Shown piece after piece: positions 1 through 8,476 of a stretch of DNA of 54,242 bases. The notes under the pieces are model-generated. The model worked only from the letters and a program-made list of their open reading frames with translations, searched no databases and was not told the DNA's origin. The stretch comes from Bacteroidales bacterium UBA5537 (GTDB lineage: Bacteria > Bacteroidota > Bacteroidia > Bacteroidales > Lentimicrobiaceae), in assembly GCA_002426025.1 (NCBI GenBank), contig DINP01000102.1, forward strand, positions 58,189-112,430, read 5' to 3'. The position numbers were made by a program, and so were the translations under genes. The stretch's first letter is position 1. Each line of letters opens with the position of its first letter.

Positions 1-227
1 GTGTATTTCCCTTTTGGTTTTATTGAGGCAAGCCTGATAGCTGCCCAGGCAAAAATCAAACTCAGTACGTCGCTTGCATTATGCCCTGCATCAGCTAATA
101 ATGCTGATGAGTTGGCTATTAAACCATAAAAAATCTCAACTGCAACAAAGATGATATTTAAACCTATTCCGATGGCAAATGCCTTGCCGTGACCTTTCTG
201 GGTAGTATGCTCGTGCGAATGTGCCAT
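1..227 (-). CDS. Cation diffusion facilitator (CzcD-like) metal transporter, 3' end off the window
   Basis: The first 75 codons of an inner-membrane CDF transporter that would export Zn/Co/Cd in exchange for protons. The translation starts MAHSHEHTTQKGHGKAFAIG, a His-rich N-terminus typical of CzcD. TM1 follows, then the signature SSALLADAGHNASDVLSL, whose H and D residues are the first half of the family's metal site. The ATG at 227 lies 7 bases after the stop of the larger CDF-like gene, so the two are surely co-transcribed as the tail of the metal-resistance operon. The C-terminal domain is outside the window. Family assignment is firm; the substrate is inferred from context. Confidence 0.9.
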   Translation of the reverse strand, partial: MAHSHEHTTQKGHGKAFAIGIGLNIIFVAVEIFYGLIANSSALLADAGHNASDVLSLIFAWAAIRLASIKPKGKY

Positions 228-234
228 GCGCTGT

Positions 235-1029
235 TTATTTTCCGAGTTTTAAAATCCTGAAAGCACCCCTAACCACGATTAAAAAAACGATTGTACCAAT
301 GATTAAATCAGGATACTTTGATTGGGTCAACAAAACCAGTACACCGGCTGCGATAACACCAGTGTTGATAATAATATCGTTTGATGTGAATATCATCGTG
401 GCTTTCATGTGTGCTTCTTCGCTTTTAGATTTTTGCAACAGATAAAGGCAAACTGAATTGGCAATCAATGCCAGTATCGATACAATTATCATGGTTTTGA
501 AATCCGGAACGGCTTCAAAACTGATAAACCGGCGTATTACTTCCGAAAGTCCGAGCAGTGCTAATGCCAGTTGAAAATAGCCACTCAGTCTTGCCACTTT
601 TTTCTTGCGTAGGACGTTTGAACCGACTGCCCAAAGGCTAAGACCATAGACCAGCGCATCTGCCAGCATATCCAACGAATCGGCAACCAATCCTATAGAT
701 TTAGAAATAAACCCTGTGGTGATTTCAATAATAAATAAAGCAAAATTGATAATCAGTACAGTCCAAAGGAGTTTCGATTGTACCGATACATTATCTTTGA
801 TTTCATCTGGTTGGGCAACAACTGTTTCCCGGCGTTCAGCGCCTAAATTAAGGTCTTTTAATAGTTTCTCTATTTCCGGGTTTTCTTCTGTATGAAAGAC
901 AGTGAGTTTTCGGTTCTCAATATCGAACACCAAACTTTTAATCATGGCAAGCCCTTCTAGTTTCAACCTGATAAGGGTTTCCTCGGTAGGGCAATCCATT
1001 TTGGATACGCTATATTCGGTTTTGAACAT
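235..1029 (-). CDS. HMA-like domain fused to a CDF-type cation transporter
   Basis: About 264 aa. Residues 1-65 have the ferredoxin-like pattern of a heavy-metal-associated domain, but the metal loop reads MDCPTEE where MxCxxC is expected, so only one of the two cysteines remains. The rest is a six-helix CDF-like membrane domain. TM2 carries GLVADSLDMLADALVYG (metal-site aspartates) and a later helix has HMKATMIFTSNDIIIN with an H and D. I use the ATG at 1029; an in-frame TTG at 1050 is the longer alternative. It sits between the His/Trp-rich lipoprotein and the CzcD-like gene in the metal island. Likely a metal exporter or an accessory transporter; substrate unknown. Confidence 0.82.
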   Translation of the reverse strand: MFKTEYSVSKMDCPTEETLIRLKLEGLAMIKSLVFDIENRKLTVFHTEENPEIEKLLKDLNLGAERRETVVAQPDEIKDNVSVQSKLLWTVLIINFALFIIEITTGFISKSIGLVADSLDMLADALVYGLSLWAVGSNVLRKKKVARLSGYFQLALALLGLSEVIRRFISFEAVPDFKTMIIVSILALIANSVCLYLLQKSKSEEAHMKATMIFTSNDIIINTGVIAAGVLVLLTQSKYPDLIIGTIVFLIVVRGAFRILKLGK

Positions 1030-1103
1030 CTCTATTAAAGCTAAAAACAATTGAACTTAAAGATCCTCTTTAGTGGATCCCTTAGATTTTGTAATTATAA
1101 TTA

Positions 1104-1133
1104 TATGGAAAAGGCTTTATAGCCTTTTCCATA
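1104..1133 (-). terminator. Hairpin downstream of the His/Trp-rich lipoprotein gene
   Basis: A perfect 13-bp inverted repeat, TATGGAAAAGGCT / AGCCTTTTCCATA, with a TTAT loop. It lies 15 bases after the stop of the lipoprotein gene. On the minus strand it is followed by an A/T-rich stretch without a clean U-run, so it may be a weak terminator or an mRNA-stabilising hairpin that tunes expression of the transporters behind it. Confidence 0.6.
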
Positions 1134-1148
1134 TTTCTCCAAAACAGA

Positions 1149-1727
1149 TTATTTAATTGCACCGCTAAATGTTTCACTATAGGTTGAGTTACCTGATTTA
1201 ACCTTAAATGAATATTTGCAGGTGTGACTATTTTGGTTGAAACCACCATAATGTTGGTCTCCCTGTTTGTGCTGGGTATTCATGTGATTGTTCCATGCGT
1301 TCCACATATTGTTTTGGTCACCCCACCATTGCTCATGTTCGCCTTCCCAACCACTATGCCAACCTTCGGGTTCACTATTGCAAAAATTATGGTTGTCGAG
1401 ATTATGGCCGTACTCATTAAAAAAATCCTGCCCCGTGTAGCACATCATTATACTATCATAGTTTTCATACAACATCATATGCAAAGTCGTATCAAAATTA
1501 CTGGCAATACAATGCATACTAATCATCGAATCGTTTAATACTGCAATATCGAGGGTTGCAGGAACGCTTAGATTTGTTTGAGAGTTTTTTAATTCTCCGG
1601 AGTAGGTACCTTTTACCAAATTAGATAAACCTGTGGAAACTGGATTTGTGTCAGTTTTTTTACAAGAAACTGCTAAAACTGTTGCCACGATAAGTGACAC
1701 GAGAAAAACATTTTTGATTGCTTTCAT
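1149..1727 (-). CDS. His/Trp/Asn-rich lipoprotein in the metal island
   Basis: 192 aa. The N-terminus MKAIKNVFLVSLIVATVLAVSC is a lipoprotein signal with lipobox AVSC, so the mature protein is anchored by Cys22. Residues about 38-90 (KGTYSGELKN, ATLDIAVLND) look like a small beta-sandwich or calycin-like sheet. Residues about 105-172 form an insertion very rich in His, Trp, Asn and Gln, with spaced cysteines and motifs such as HSGWEGEHEQWW and HMNTQHKQGDQHYGG. The sheet pattern resumes at the C-terminus (YSFKVKSGNSTYSETFSGAI). The context between a P-II-like gene and two CDF transporters suggests periplasmic metal binding. I do not recognise a named family. Confidence 0.8.
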   Translation of the reverse strand: MKAIKNVFLVSLIVATVLAVSCKKTDTNPVSTGLSNLVKGTYSGELKNSQTNLSVPATLDIAVLNDSMISMHCIASNFDTTLHMMLYENYDSIMMCYTGQDFFNEYGHNLDNHNFCNSEPEGWHSGWEGEHEQWWGDQNNMWNAWNNHMNTQHKQGDQHYGGFNQNSHTCKYSFKVKSGNSTYSETFSGAIK

Positions 1728-1800
1728 GATAAATTGTATTTAATTGATTAAAAATTACTACGAACACTCTTTATTTTTTTTCTTTTTGTTTACCAAAATT

Positions 1801-1818
1801 TACCACTTTAGGGTGGTA
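1801..1818 (-). terminator. Possible weak hairpin after the P-II-like gene
   Basis: Inverted repeat TACCAC-6 nt-GTGGTA in the 164-nt gap between the P-II-like gene and the lipoprotein gene. On the minus strand it is followed by AAATTTTGG. Short stem and weak tail, so it may be an attenuator or nothing. Confidence 0.35.
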
Positions 1819-1891
1819 TAAATTTTAAATTGCAGATATGTGATTTAGAACCGCCGATTAAGTATGTCATCACTTTTGTATTGAATATGAA

Positions 1892-2224
1892 TTATTTTTC
1901 GCCGTTTTCCAAACCCGTTTTTACACGGTACACTTTTTCAACATTGGATATGTAAATAAGACCATCGCCCGGATTTCCGGTACGTCCATGTTCCGATATG
2001 ATGGCAACAATTTTATCCACATTCTCTTTGTTGCATACTATTTCAATTTTGGCCACCTGGCTATCGGTTATTGAAAAAAGCGTTGATACAGAAGTATCAG
2101 AGTTTTCAAGGTTTCCGGTTCCTTCTGCCATTGATACCGTAAGGTTTGGGCAACCAGCTTCTAGTAAGTGATGAAATATGTCATTTACTTTAAATGGCTT
2201 TACAAATGCTTTTATTGCTTTCAT
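1892..2224 (-). CDS. P-II-like signalling protein linked to the RND pump
   Basis: 110 aa, the usual P-II size. It opens MKAIKAFVKPFKVNDIFHHL, matching the P-II first strand and helix. It closes with GRTGNPGDGLIYISNVEKVYRVKTG, a clear match to the P-II C-terminal signature. The T-loop region (about residues 33-52) is divergent and lacks the uridylylated Tyr51 of GlnB/GlnK, and no amtB, glnA or glnD is nearby. It lies 62 bases after czcB. A 'new group' of P-II proteins associated with heavy-metal RND genes has been described; this gene fits that context. Role in metal sensing or pump control is inferred. Confidence 0.85.
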   Translation of the reverse strand: MKAIKAFVKPFKVNDIFHHLLEAGCPNLTVSMAEGTGNLENSDTSVSTLFSITDSQVAKIEIVCNKENVDKIVAIISEHGRTGNPGDGLIYISNVEKVYRVKTGLENGEK

Positions 2225-2286
2225 GTTACTTTGTTTTTTTGTTATTCATACTAGCTCTGAATTGATTGGAATTAATTTTATTCAGC

Positions 2287-3489
2287 TTATTCTTCACCTG
2301 TTTCACTTTTTTTCATTTCCGATAGCAGGTAATAAGCATTGTTCATGGCTACCAACGTACCTTTTTTCAATGGTGACAGCAGTTTTGTTTCAACAATACC
2401 GTTTTCCTTTTGTCCAGTGATAACTTCTAAGGGGCTAAACTTCCAACTATCCTTGTCCTGTTCTGAAATAAAAATAACTTGTTTCCCGTTCTCGCTAACA
2501 ATGGCCCCTTCAGGAAGCGCATAGGAATAATTTTCACCCGTAGAAATTCTTCCGGTGATATACATGCCCGATATCAACAAGCCTTTTTTGTTTTCAATTT
2601 CGGCATGTACATGCACTGCCTTGGGATTTTGTTCAAAAGATTTGCCTACGGCAAAAATTTTAGCTGACAAGGTTTCACCGGGAACCGATTCAATTGAGAA
2701 AGTTACGTTTTGACCTTCTTTCACCTTGTGAACGTCTTTTTCGAAAACCATTAAATCGGCATGGATATGGTCGTTGTTAATTATTTCAAACATTTGCATC
2801 TGGGGGTCGACATATTGCCCGGTCTTTACGTTCACTTTTTCGATGAAGCCATTGATTGGACTAATTACCGGAACTTGTTCAACAATATTTCCCTGTTTAA
2901 TTTTCTCCGGGTCGAGTTTAAGTAATTTCAACTGGGCTTCGAGGTTTTTCACTTCACCGGTAAGTGAGAGGAAATCAGATTGTATTTTTTGAAAATCCTT
3001 GCCTGAACCAACCTGTTCCTCGTACAGCCTTTTTTGCCTTTGGTATTCTTTGTCTGCATATTGCAACTGGTTCCACGCATTTAAATACCTGGTTTGTAAA
3101 TTCAGTAAATCGGGATGACTCAGATAGGCCAGTACCTGCCCTTTGTTAACCTTTTTGCCTTCGTAAACTTCAATTGAAGTAATATTTGCACCAATGATTG
3201 CTGTTACCGAAGCCTCATTCTGGGGCAATACCTCAAGCTGCCCATTGGCCACAACCACACTTGAAAAATTACGTTTCGCTAAGGTATCCACTTTCATTTT
3301 TAATGCGTTAAATTGTTGTGCTGTTAACACAACAGTTGTTAAACCGCCTTCGGCATTTTCTTCCTGACTTCCGCTCTCCTCAGCGGTTTCAGGTTTTTGG
3401 TTGCAGGCCGAAAGGGCAAGGATGAGCATTCCTGCCATGATTACTGTTTTCATAGTAATGCGTGTTCTTTTTATGATTTCTATTTTCAT
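2287..3489 (-). CDS. czcB: RND efflux periplasmic adaptor (CzcB/CusB-like membrane fusion lipoprotein)
   Basis: 400 aa. A lipoprotein signal (MAGMLILALSAC) anchors it to the inner membrane. The core has the MFP order: barrel-sandwich half (VTAIIGANITSIEVYEGKKVNKGQVLAYL), a helical hairpin (residues about 125-200, NLQTRYLNAWNQLQYADKEYQRQ), the second lipoyl half (VISPINGFIEKVNVKTGQYVDP) and beta-barrel plus membrane-proximal domains. Its start lies 6 bases after the pump stop codon. The first ATG (3489) adds 12 residues before MKTVIMAGMLILALSAC; the internal ATG at 3453 gives a more standard signal peptide. It should bridge the CzcA-like pump to the outer-membrane channel. Confidence 0.93.
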   Translation of the reverse strand: MKIEIIKRTRITMKTVIMAGMLILALSACNQKPETAEESGSQEENAEGGLTTVVLTAQQFNALKMKVDTLAKRNFSSVVVANGQLEVLPQNEASVTAIIGANITSIEVYEGKKVNKGQVLAYLSHPDLLNLQTRYLNAWNQLQYADKEYQRQKRLYEEQVGSGKDFQKIQSDFLSLTGEVKNLEAQLKLLKLDPEKIKQGNIVEQVPVISPINGFIEKVNVKTGQYVDPQMQMFEIINNDHIHADLMVFEKDVHKVKEGQNVTFSIESVPGETLSAKIFAVGKSFEQNPKAVHVHAEIENKKGLLISGMYITGRISTGENYSYALPEGAIVSENGKQVIFISEQDKDSWKFSPLEVITGQKENGIVETKLLSPLKKGTLVAMNNAYYLLSEMKKSETGEE

Positions 3490-3495
3490 TTTTTT

Positions 3496-6400
3496 TTATT
3501 TTGAAGTGTTTAAAAAATATTCAATTTTGAACTGTGAATCGAGATAGCTGGCATTTGCATCCAAATAATCAAATTCAATTTGCATAGCATCCTTCATATT
3601 CTGGAGGAAAGTGACATAATCAATTGCACCCTCCCGATAGGCTGTGATTGCCCCCTGCTTTTGTTCTTTGGCAACGGGCAGTGCCACATTGCGGTAGTAT
3701 TCCGTTGTGGTCAGCCATTTTTGATATTCTTCAAACAGGCTTTTATATGCAGCATTGATTTCCAATTCCTTTTGATGGAAATTTTCCCTGGCAATACTGC
3801 TTTCTATTTTTGCCGATTGTGTTTTGCCAGATTGTGAAACAAAAACAAGCGGGATGCTTAATCCGAACTGGTATTTATAAAACCCGGTTTGACTGCCTAT
3901 TTTCTGGCTCCCATATTCGGCGCTAAATTTGGGCAGGTATTCGGCCTTTGCCAGCTTAATCCTTGCATCGGCCAATTGCACCCTTTGTTCATAAAGTTGC
4001 AATTGAGGGTGTTGATAAATCGAATCCAAAGGTAAATATCCCGGAACGCCTGCATCTTTAATAGAATTATCGTCGACCGTAAAGACGGTATCACTAACAA
4101 GCCAAAGATTTAATTTTTGCAGGGCAATTTGGTAGTCCATTCTTGATTTTTCCTTTTGGACGGTGATTTGTCTGGCCTGGTTTGATGCTGACAAGTATTC
4201 AAGCTTTGACGTGGCCTGGGTCTCGTAGCGCAGCTTTGCAGCCCGTTCAAAATTCCTGAAAACAGAATCGAGCTGTAAATAAAGCCTGTACCGGTTTTTA
4301 GCACTGTACACTTCTCCCCAGGCAATACTGACTTCGCGCACAAGCTCCAGTTCTGCCAGGTTAAGGGCAGTTTGGGAAATAGCTACCTGCTTGTCCTGCA
4401 TCTTTGATTTAGCCCCGATACTTAAAACATCAAATTCCTGCCTTGCCAAAATGGTATTATAGATGCCATTTTCAGTATGGTTACCAAGTTCTTCAGCACC
4501 GGTTGAAAATTCGGTATTCCCTATATCCCAAGCAGTTTTTTTCAAGGCTTCCTGGTTCTTGATTTCAAGTTGGGCTGCTTTTATCAACGGGTAATTAGTT
4601 TTTGTCCGGTTTACCGCCTCATTAATTGTAATCTGAGGCAGGGAATCCGTTTCCTGTGCCTGTGTTTTTGCAGGAATGAGCGATATGCCAAGGCTCAAAA
4701 ACAACAGGATAATTAGCGGAGCATTAGGCGCAGAAAAGCGTCTTAGTTTCCTTCTTTGTGTGAATGCTTCAACCAAAGCATACAAAACAGGAATTACAAC
4801 CAACGTAAGGAGAGTAGCACTAAATAAACCACCGATTACCACAGTTGCAAGAGGACGTTGTACTTCTGCACCTGCTGAACCTGAAATTGCCATAGGCAGA
4901 AACCCTAACATTGCAGCGGTAGCCGTAAGTAATATTGGTCGTAACCTTTCTTGTGTCCCAATGGAAATCCGTTCTATGATATCGGTGACGCCCTCAATTT
5001 TAAGCGAATTAAACCGACTGATGAGGACTAAGCCATTTAAAACAGCAACACCGAAAAGCACAATAAAACCTACGCCCGCAGATATGCTAAAGGGCATTCC
5101 TCTAATCCACAGGGAAAATATGCCTCCAATGGCAGCCAAAGGCACAGCCATGTATATCATCACTGTTTGGGGCAACGAATGTAAGGCAAAGTACAAAAGG
5201 ATAAAAATAAGGGCCAACGCAATAGGCAATACGATTGACAGTCTGTCTTTAGCACGTTGCAGGTTTTCAAATTCACCGCCGTAAGTGATATAATAACCGG
5301 CAGGTAATTCGAGTTGTTTATCCAGTTTTTGTTGGATTTCATTTACTACCGATTCAACATCCCTTCCTCTGACATTTACTCCAACATAAATCCTCCGAAA
5401 AGAGCCTTCCCTTGAAATTTGCATTGCCCCGGGCTGGAAATTTATCTCGGCTACTTCCTTAATAGGGACTTGTTTCCCGTTAGGCAGGTCAACATATAAA
5501 TTTCTTAAATCTTCAATGCTTTTCCGGTGTTCTTTATCAAGCCGGATAACCATGTCGAAACGCCTTTCGCCTTCAAAGATTACGCCTGCGCTACTTCCGG
5601 CAAAAGCCGCGCTGACATACCTGTTGAGTTTGGCAATATCCAAACCGTACTGGGCTATTTTTCTCCGGTCATATTGTACGGTCATTTGCGGTAGCCCGGC
5701 GGTCCTTTCAAGGGTTACATCTTCCGCACCAGGTACTGTTTTTATTATCTCCTCTATTTTCTCCCCCTTTTCAGAGAGCACATCCAAATCTTCGCCAAAT
5801 AACTTAACCGCGACATCTTCCCTTACTCCTGTTAAAAGTTCATTAAAGCGTAACTCAACAGGTTGGCTAAATGTAAAATTAAGGCCAGGCAGATGAGCCA
5901 GTTTTTCCCTGATTTTTTCTATTAGTTCCTCTTTTGTTGATGCAGAAACCCATTTGCTTTTATCCTTTTCAAGAATAATAAAGCTATCGGTAAAGTCAAA
6001 GCCCATTGGGTCGGTTGGGATATCGGCAACACCAATTCGGGCACAAACTGTTTTTACTTCCGGAAAGTTTGCCATAATAATATTCTCAATTTCCTTTTCC
6101 CTATCAATTGTTTCCGACAAAGAACTTCCCGGACGAAGAAAAGCTTGCATGGCTATGTCCCCTTCATCGAGGCTTGGGATAAATTCGCCCCCCATACGGG
6201 TAAAAACAAAAACTGCGCTTACTAATATCGATATAGCAATAACGAGGGTGACAGCTTTACGTTTTAAGGCCAAAAGAAGAATAGGATTATATGCAGCATG
6301 AATCCCGTTTAATAGCTTACTGCTGAATCTTTCTAGTAAATTCTCGAAACGGGCGAACCAGTTGTTTTGATTTTTCGTTGGTTTCATTATGATAGACGAA

Positions 6401-7899
6401 ATCATAGGAACATAGGTAAGGCAGAGCAGTATTGCTCCAAGTACGGCAAACCCGAATGTGAAAGCCATTGGTTGGAACATTTTGCCTTCAACCCCGGTAA
6501 GAAAAAGTATCGGTGCAAAAACGATAAGGATAATTAGTTGCCCGAAAAATGCGGAGTTCATCATAGTACTTGAGGCATGGTATGTAAGTTCATCCATTTG
6601 CGCCTGACCAAATTTTCCTTTTCCTTCCTTCACCCTTTTCTCAATTTCATGTACCGTGCCTTCGACTATAATTACCGCACCATCTACAATGATACCAAAG
6701 TCAATCGCCCCAAGGCTCATCAGGTTTGCCCATACACCAAAAACTTTCATTAAGATAAAAGCGAACAACAGGGACAGAGGAATAACCGAAGCTGTAACCA
6801 GTCCCCCACGAAGACTTCCTAACAAAATGACAAGTACGAAAATGACAATAAGGGCACCTTCCATCAGGTTTCTGCTGACTGTACTTGTTGTCCGCTGTAT
6901 TAATTCGGAACGGTCGAGAAAAGGAGCAATTTCCAGACCTTTGGGTAATGTCTTTTGTACTTCGGCAATACGAGCTTTTACGCTTTGTATCACTTCGTTG
7001 GAGTTTTCGCCTTTCAGCATCAAAATCATACCCCCAACGGCTTCGTGTCCTTCCTGCGTGAAGGCGCCATATCGAACCTGACTGCCAAAATGAACCTGTT
7101 CAGCCACATCGCCAATTAATATCGGTATCCCATTTTCGTTTTTTACCACGATATTTTTTATATCGTCCAATGACCTGGCCAAGCCTTCGCCCCGTATAAA
7201 ATTTGCCATGTGGTCTTTTTCGATATAAGCTCCACCGGTATTGACATTGTTGTTTTCCAATGCTTCAAAAACCTCTGTAATTGAAACACCCATGGCGTTT
7301 AATTTATCGGGGTTCAGGGCAATTTCATATTGTTTAATATTCCCTCCAAATGAATTTACTTCAACGACACCGGGGATTAAAGCCATTTGACGTTTTACAA
7401 TCCAATCCTGAATGGTACGTAATTCGGTTGGGGTATATGTAGTGTCATAAACGGCTTTAGGTTTTATGGTGTATTGAAAAATCTCCCCTAAACCTGTTGT
7501 AATAGGACCCATAAACGGTTCGCCAAACTGAGTAGGTATTTGGTCTTTTACAGCGTTAAGTTTTTCCTGTACGACCTGCCTGGGCAAATAGGTGCCCATG
7601 TTGTCTTTGAACACAATGGTTACTACCGACAAGCCAAACCGCGACACTGAACGTAATTCAATAACCCCCGGCAAATTTGCCATGGCCAGCTCCACGGGAT
7701 AGGTGACAAATTGTTCGATGTCAACCGTAGATAAATTCTGTGAAACTGTAATTACCTGCACCTGATTGTTGGTAATATCCGGGGTCGAATCAAGGTTGAC
7801 TGTTTTTAAAGAATAAATACCTGCTCCAATTAGGGCAAAAAGCATCAGGCTGATTATGAATTTATTCTTTATTGAATAAGATATTATTTTGTTTATCAT
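3496..7899 (-). CDS. czcA: CzcA/CusA-type heavy-metal RND pump fused to a TolC-like outer-membrane channel
   Basis: 1467 aa against about 1040 for an ordinary HME-RND pump. Residues 1-1045 are the pump: the proton-relay helix around residue 400 reads DFGIIVDGAVIIVEG, the DFGxxxDGAVxxxE form described for divalent-cation (CzcA-like) pumps rather than the copper pumps. The porter domain has DIPTDPMGFDF. After the last pump helix comes RRKLRR, a hydrophobic run LIILLFLSLGISLIP and AKTQA-QE, a typical signal peptide with a cleavage site at A1081. Residues 1082-1467 are an outer-membrane efflux protein (two long helical repeats, NRTKTNYPLIKAAQLEI early, AYREGAIDYVTFLQNM late). It is followed by czcB and preceded, 12 bases away, by the TRASH-like gene. 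Confidence 0.93.
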   Translation of the reverse strand: MINKIISYSIKNKFIISLMLFALIGAGIYSLKTVNLDSTPDITNNQVQVITVSQNLSTVDIEQFVTYPVELAMANLPGVIELRSVSRFGLSVVTIVFKDNMGTYLPRQVVQEKLNAVKDQIPTQFGEPFMGPITTGLGEIFQYTIKPKAVYDTTYTPTELRTIQDWIVKRQMALIPGVVEVNSFGGNIKQYEIALNPDKLNAMGVSITEVFEALENNNVNTGGAYIEKDHMANFIRGEGLARSLDDIKNIVVKNENGIPILIGDVAEQVHFGSQVRYGAFTQEGHEAVGGMILMLKGENSNEVIQSVKARIAEVQKTLPKGLEIAPFLDRSELIQRTTSTVSRNLMEGALIVIFVLVILLGSLRGGLVTASVIPLSLLFAFILMKVFGVWANLMSLGAIDFGIIVDGAVIIVEGTVHEIEKRVKEGKGKFGQAQMDELTYHASSTMMNSAFFGQLIILIVFAPILFLTGVEGKMFQPMAFTFGFAVLGAILLCLTYVPMISSIIMKPTKNQNNWFARFENLLERFSSKLLNGIHAAYNPILLLALKRKAVTLVIAISILVSAVFVFTRMGGEFIPSLDEGDIAMQAFLRPGSSLSETIDREKEIENIIMANFPEVKTVCARIGVADIPTDPMGFDFTDSFIILEKDKSKWVSASTKEELIEKIREKLAHLPGLNFTFSQPVELRFNELLTGVREDVAVKLFGEDLDVLSEKGEKIEEIIKTVPGAEDVTLERTAGLPQMTVQYDRRKIAQYGLDIAKLNRYVSAAFAGSSAGVIFEGERRFDMVIRLDKEHRKSIEDLRNLYVDLPNGKQVPIKEVAEINFQPGAMQISREGSFRRIYVGVNVRGRDVESVVNEIQQKLDKQLELPAGYYITYGGEFENLQRAKDRLSIVLPIALALIFILLYFALHSLPQTVMIYMAVPLAAIGGIFSLWIRGMPFSISAGVGFIVLFGVAVLNGLVLISRFNSLKIEGVTDIIERISIGTQERLRPILLTATAAMLGFLPMAISGSAGAEVQRPLATVVIGGLFSATLLTLVVIPVLYALVEAFTQRRKLRRFSAPNAPLIILLFLSLGISLIPAKTQAQETDSLPQITINEAVNRTKTNYPLIKAAQLEIKNQEALKKTAWDIGNTEFSTGAEELGNHTENGIYNTILARQEFDVLSIGAKSKMQDKQVAISQTALNLAELELVREVSIAWGEVYSAKNRYRLYLQLDSVFRNFERAAKLRYETQATSKLEYLSASNQARQITVQKEKSRMDYQIALQKLNLWLVSDTVFTVDDNSIKDAGVPGYLPLDSIYQHPQLQLYEQRVQLADARIKLAKAEYLPKFSAEYGSQKIGSQTGFYKYQFGLSIPLVFVSQSGKTQSAKIESSIARENFHQKELEINAAYKSLFEEYQKWLTTTEYYRNVALPVAKEQKQGAITAYREGAIDYVTFLQNMKDAMQIEFDYLDANASYLDSQFKIEYFLNTSK

Positions 7900-7911
7900 T
7901 TCATCTTTATT

Positions 7912-8406
7912 TTATTTGTTAGAAACTTGCTTTTGTTTTTCTGCTTTTGTTTCATAGTAATTTTTAAAATTTCGTTCGTTTTTAAAATATACCAACTCCG
8001 GCTTTCCTCTTTCCTTAAGTCCAATAATTGCAACCGATTTATTAATTGAATCACCTGAATATGCATCAGGAGTTATTGCAACCTCTCTGAAATGCTTTAC
8101 GAGATGGTTGAAACATTCCTGACTACAGAAATAATAAATTTTGTCCTCGAAAACCGCTTTGGTGCTTTCATGAATCTGCAGGATATCCCCATCCATACAT
8201 ATCCAATTCTTAGGTACTACTTTGCCATACCAATCCATTTTACGCCAGGTTAACCTAGTGTCACACCGATAGGTATAAAAAATAAGAATTGATAATAAAC
8301 ATAGAAAAAGGATGCTGAAACTTATCAGCATAGTTCTGTTAAATTTTTTGTCGTCAAGCTTTTGCTTATCAATAAGCTGTTGCTTGCTTAATCTCTTCTT
8401 TTTCAT
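7912..8406 (-). CDS. Single-TM protein with a TRASH-like cysteine motif
   Basis: 164 aa. A very basic cytosolic N-terminus (MKKKRLSKQQLIDKQK), one TM helix at about residues 29-46 (LISFSILFLCLLSILIFYTY), then an exported domain. That domain has C-x23-C-x3-C (WICMDGD...YYFCSQECFNHL), close to the C-x(19-22)-C-x3-C pattern of TRASH/YHS metal-binding motifs. It ends in a charged tail. It lies 12 bases upstream of the pump gene, so a metal-binding or metal-chaperone role at the outer face of the inner membrane is likely. The domain assignment rests on the cysteine spacing only. Confidence 0.75.
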   Translation of the reverse strand: MKKKRLSKQQLIDKQKLDDKKFNRTMLISFSILFLCLLSILIFYTYRCDTRLTWRKMDWYGKVVPKNWICMDGDILQIHESTKAVFEDKIYYFCSQECFNHLVKHFREVAITPDAYSGDSINKSVAIIGLKERGKPELVYFKNERNFKNYYETKAEKQKQVSNK

Positions 8407-8476
8407 ACTTAAAAGATTAAGTGATACTATTTCCGATAAAATACTCTATCGGATTAATAAGAAAATCAAAAAGAAA

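Noticed and set aside
4676..5284. 202-aa plus-strand reading frame inside the pump gene
   Set aside because: It is antisense to the strongly conserved czcA frame, is Arg/Pro/Thr-rich in the way shadow frames are, and has no domain.
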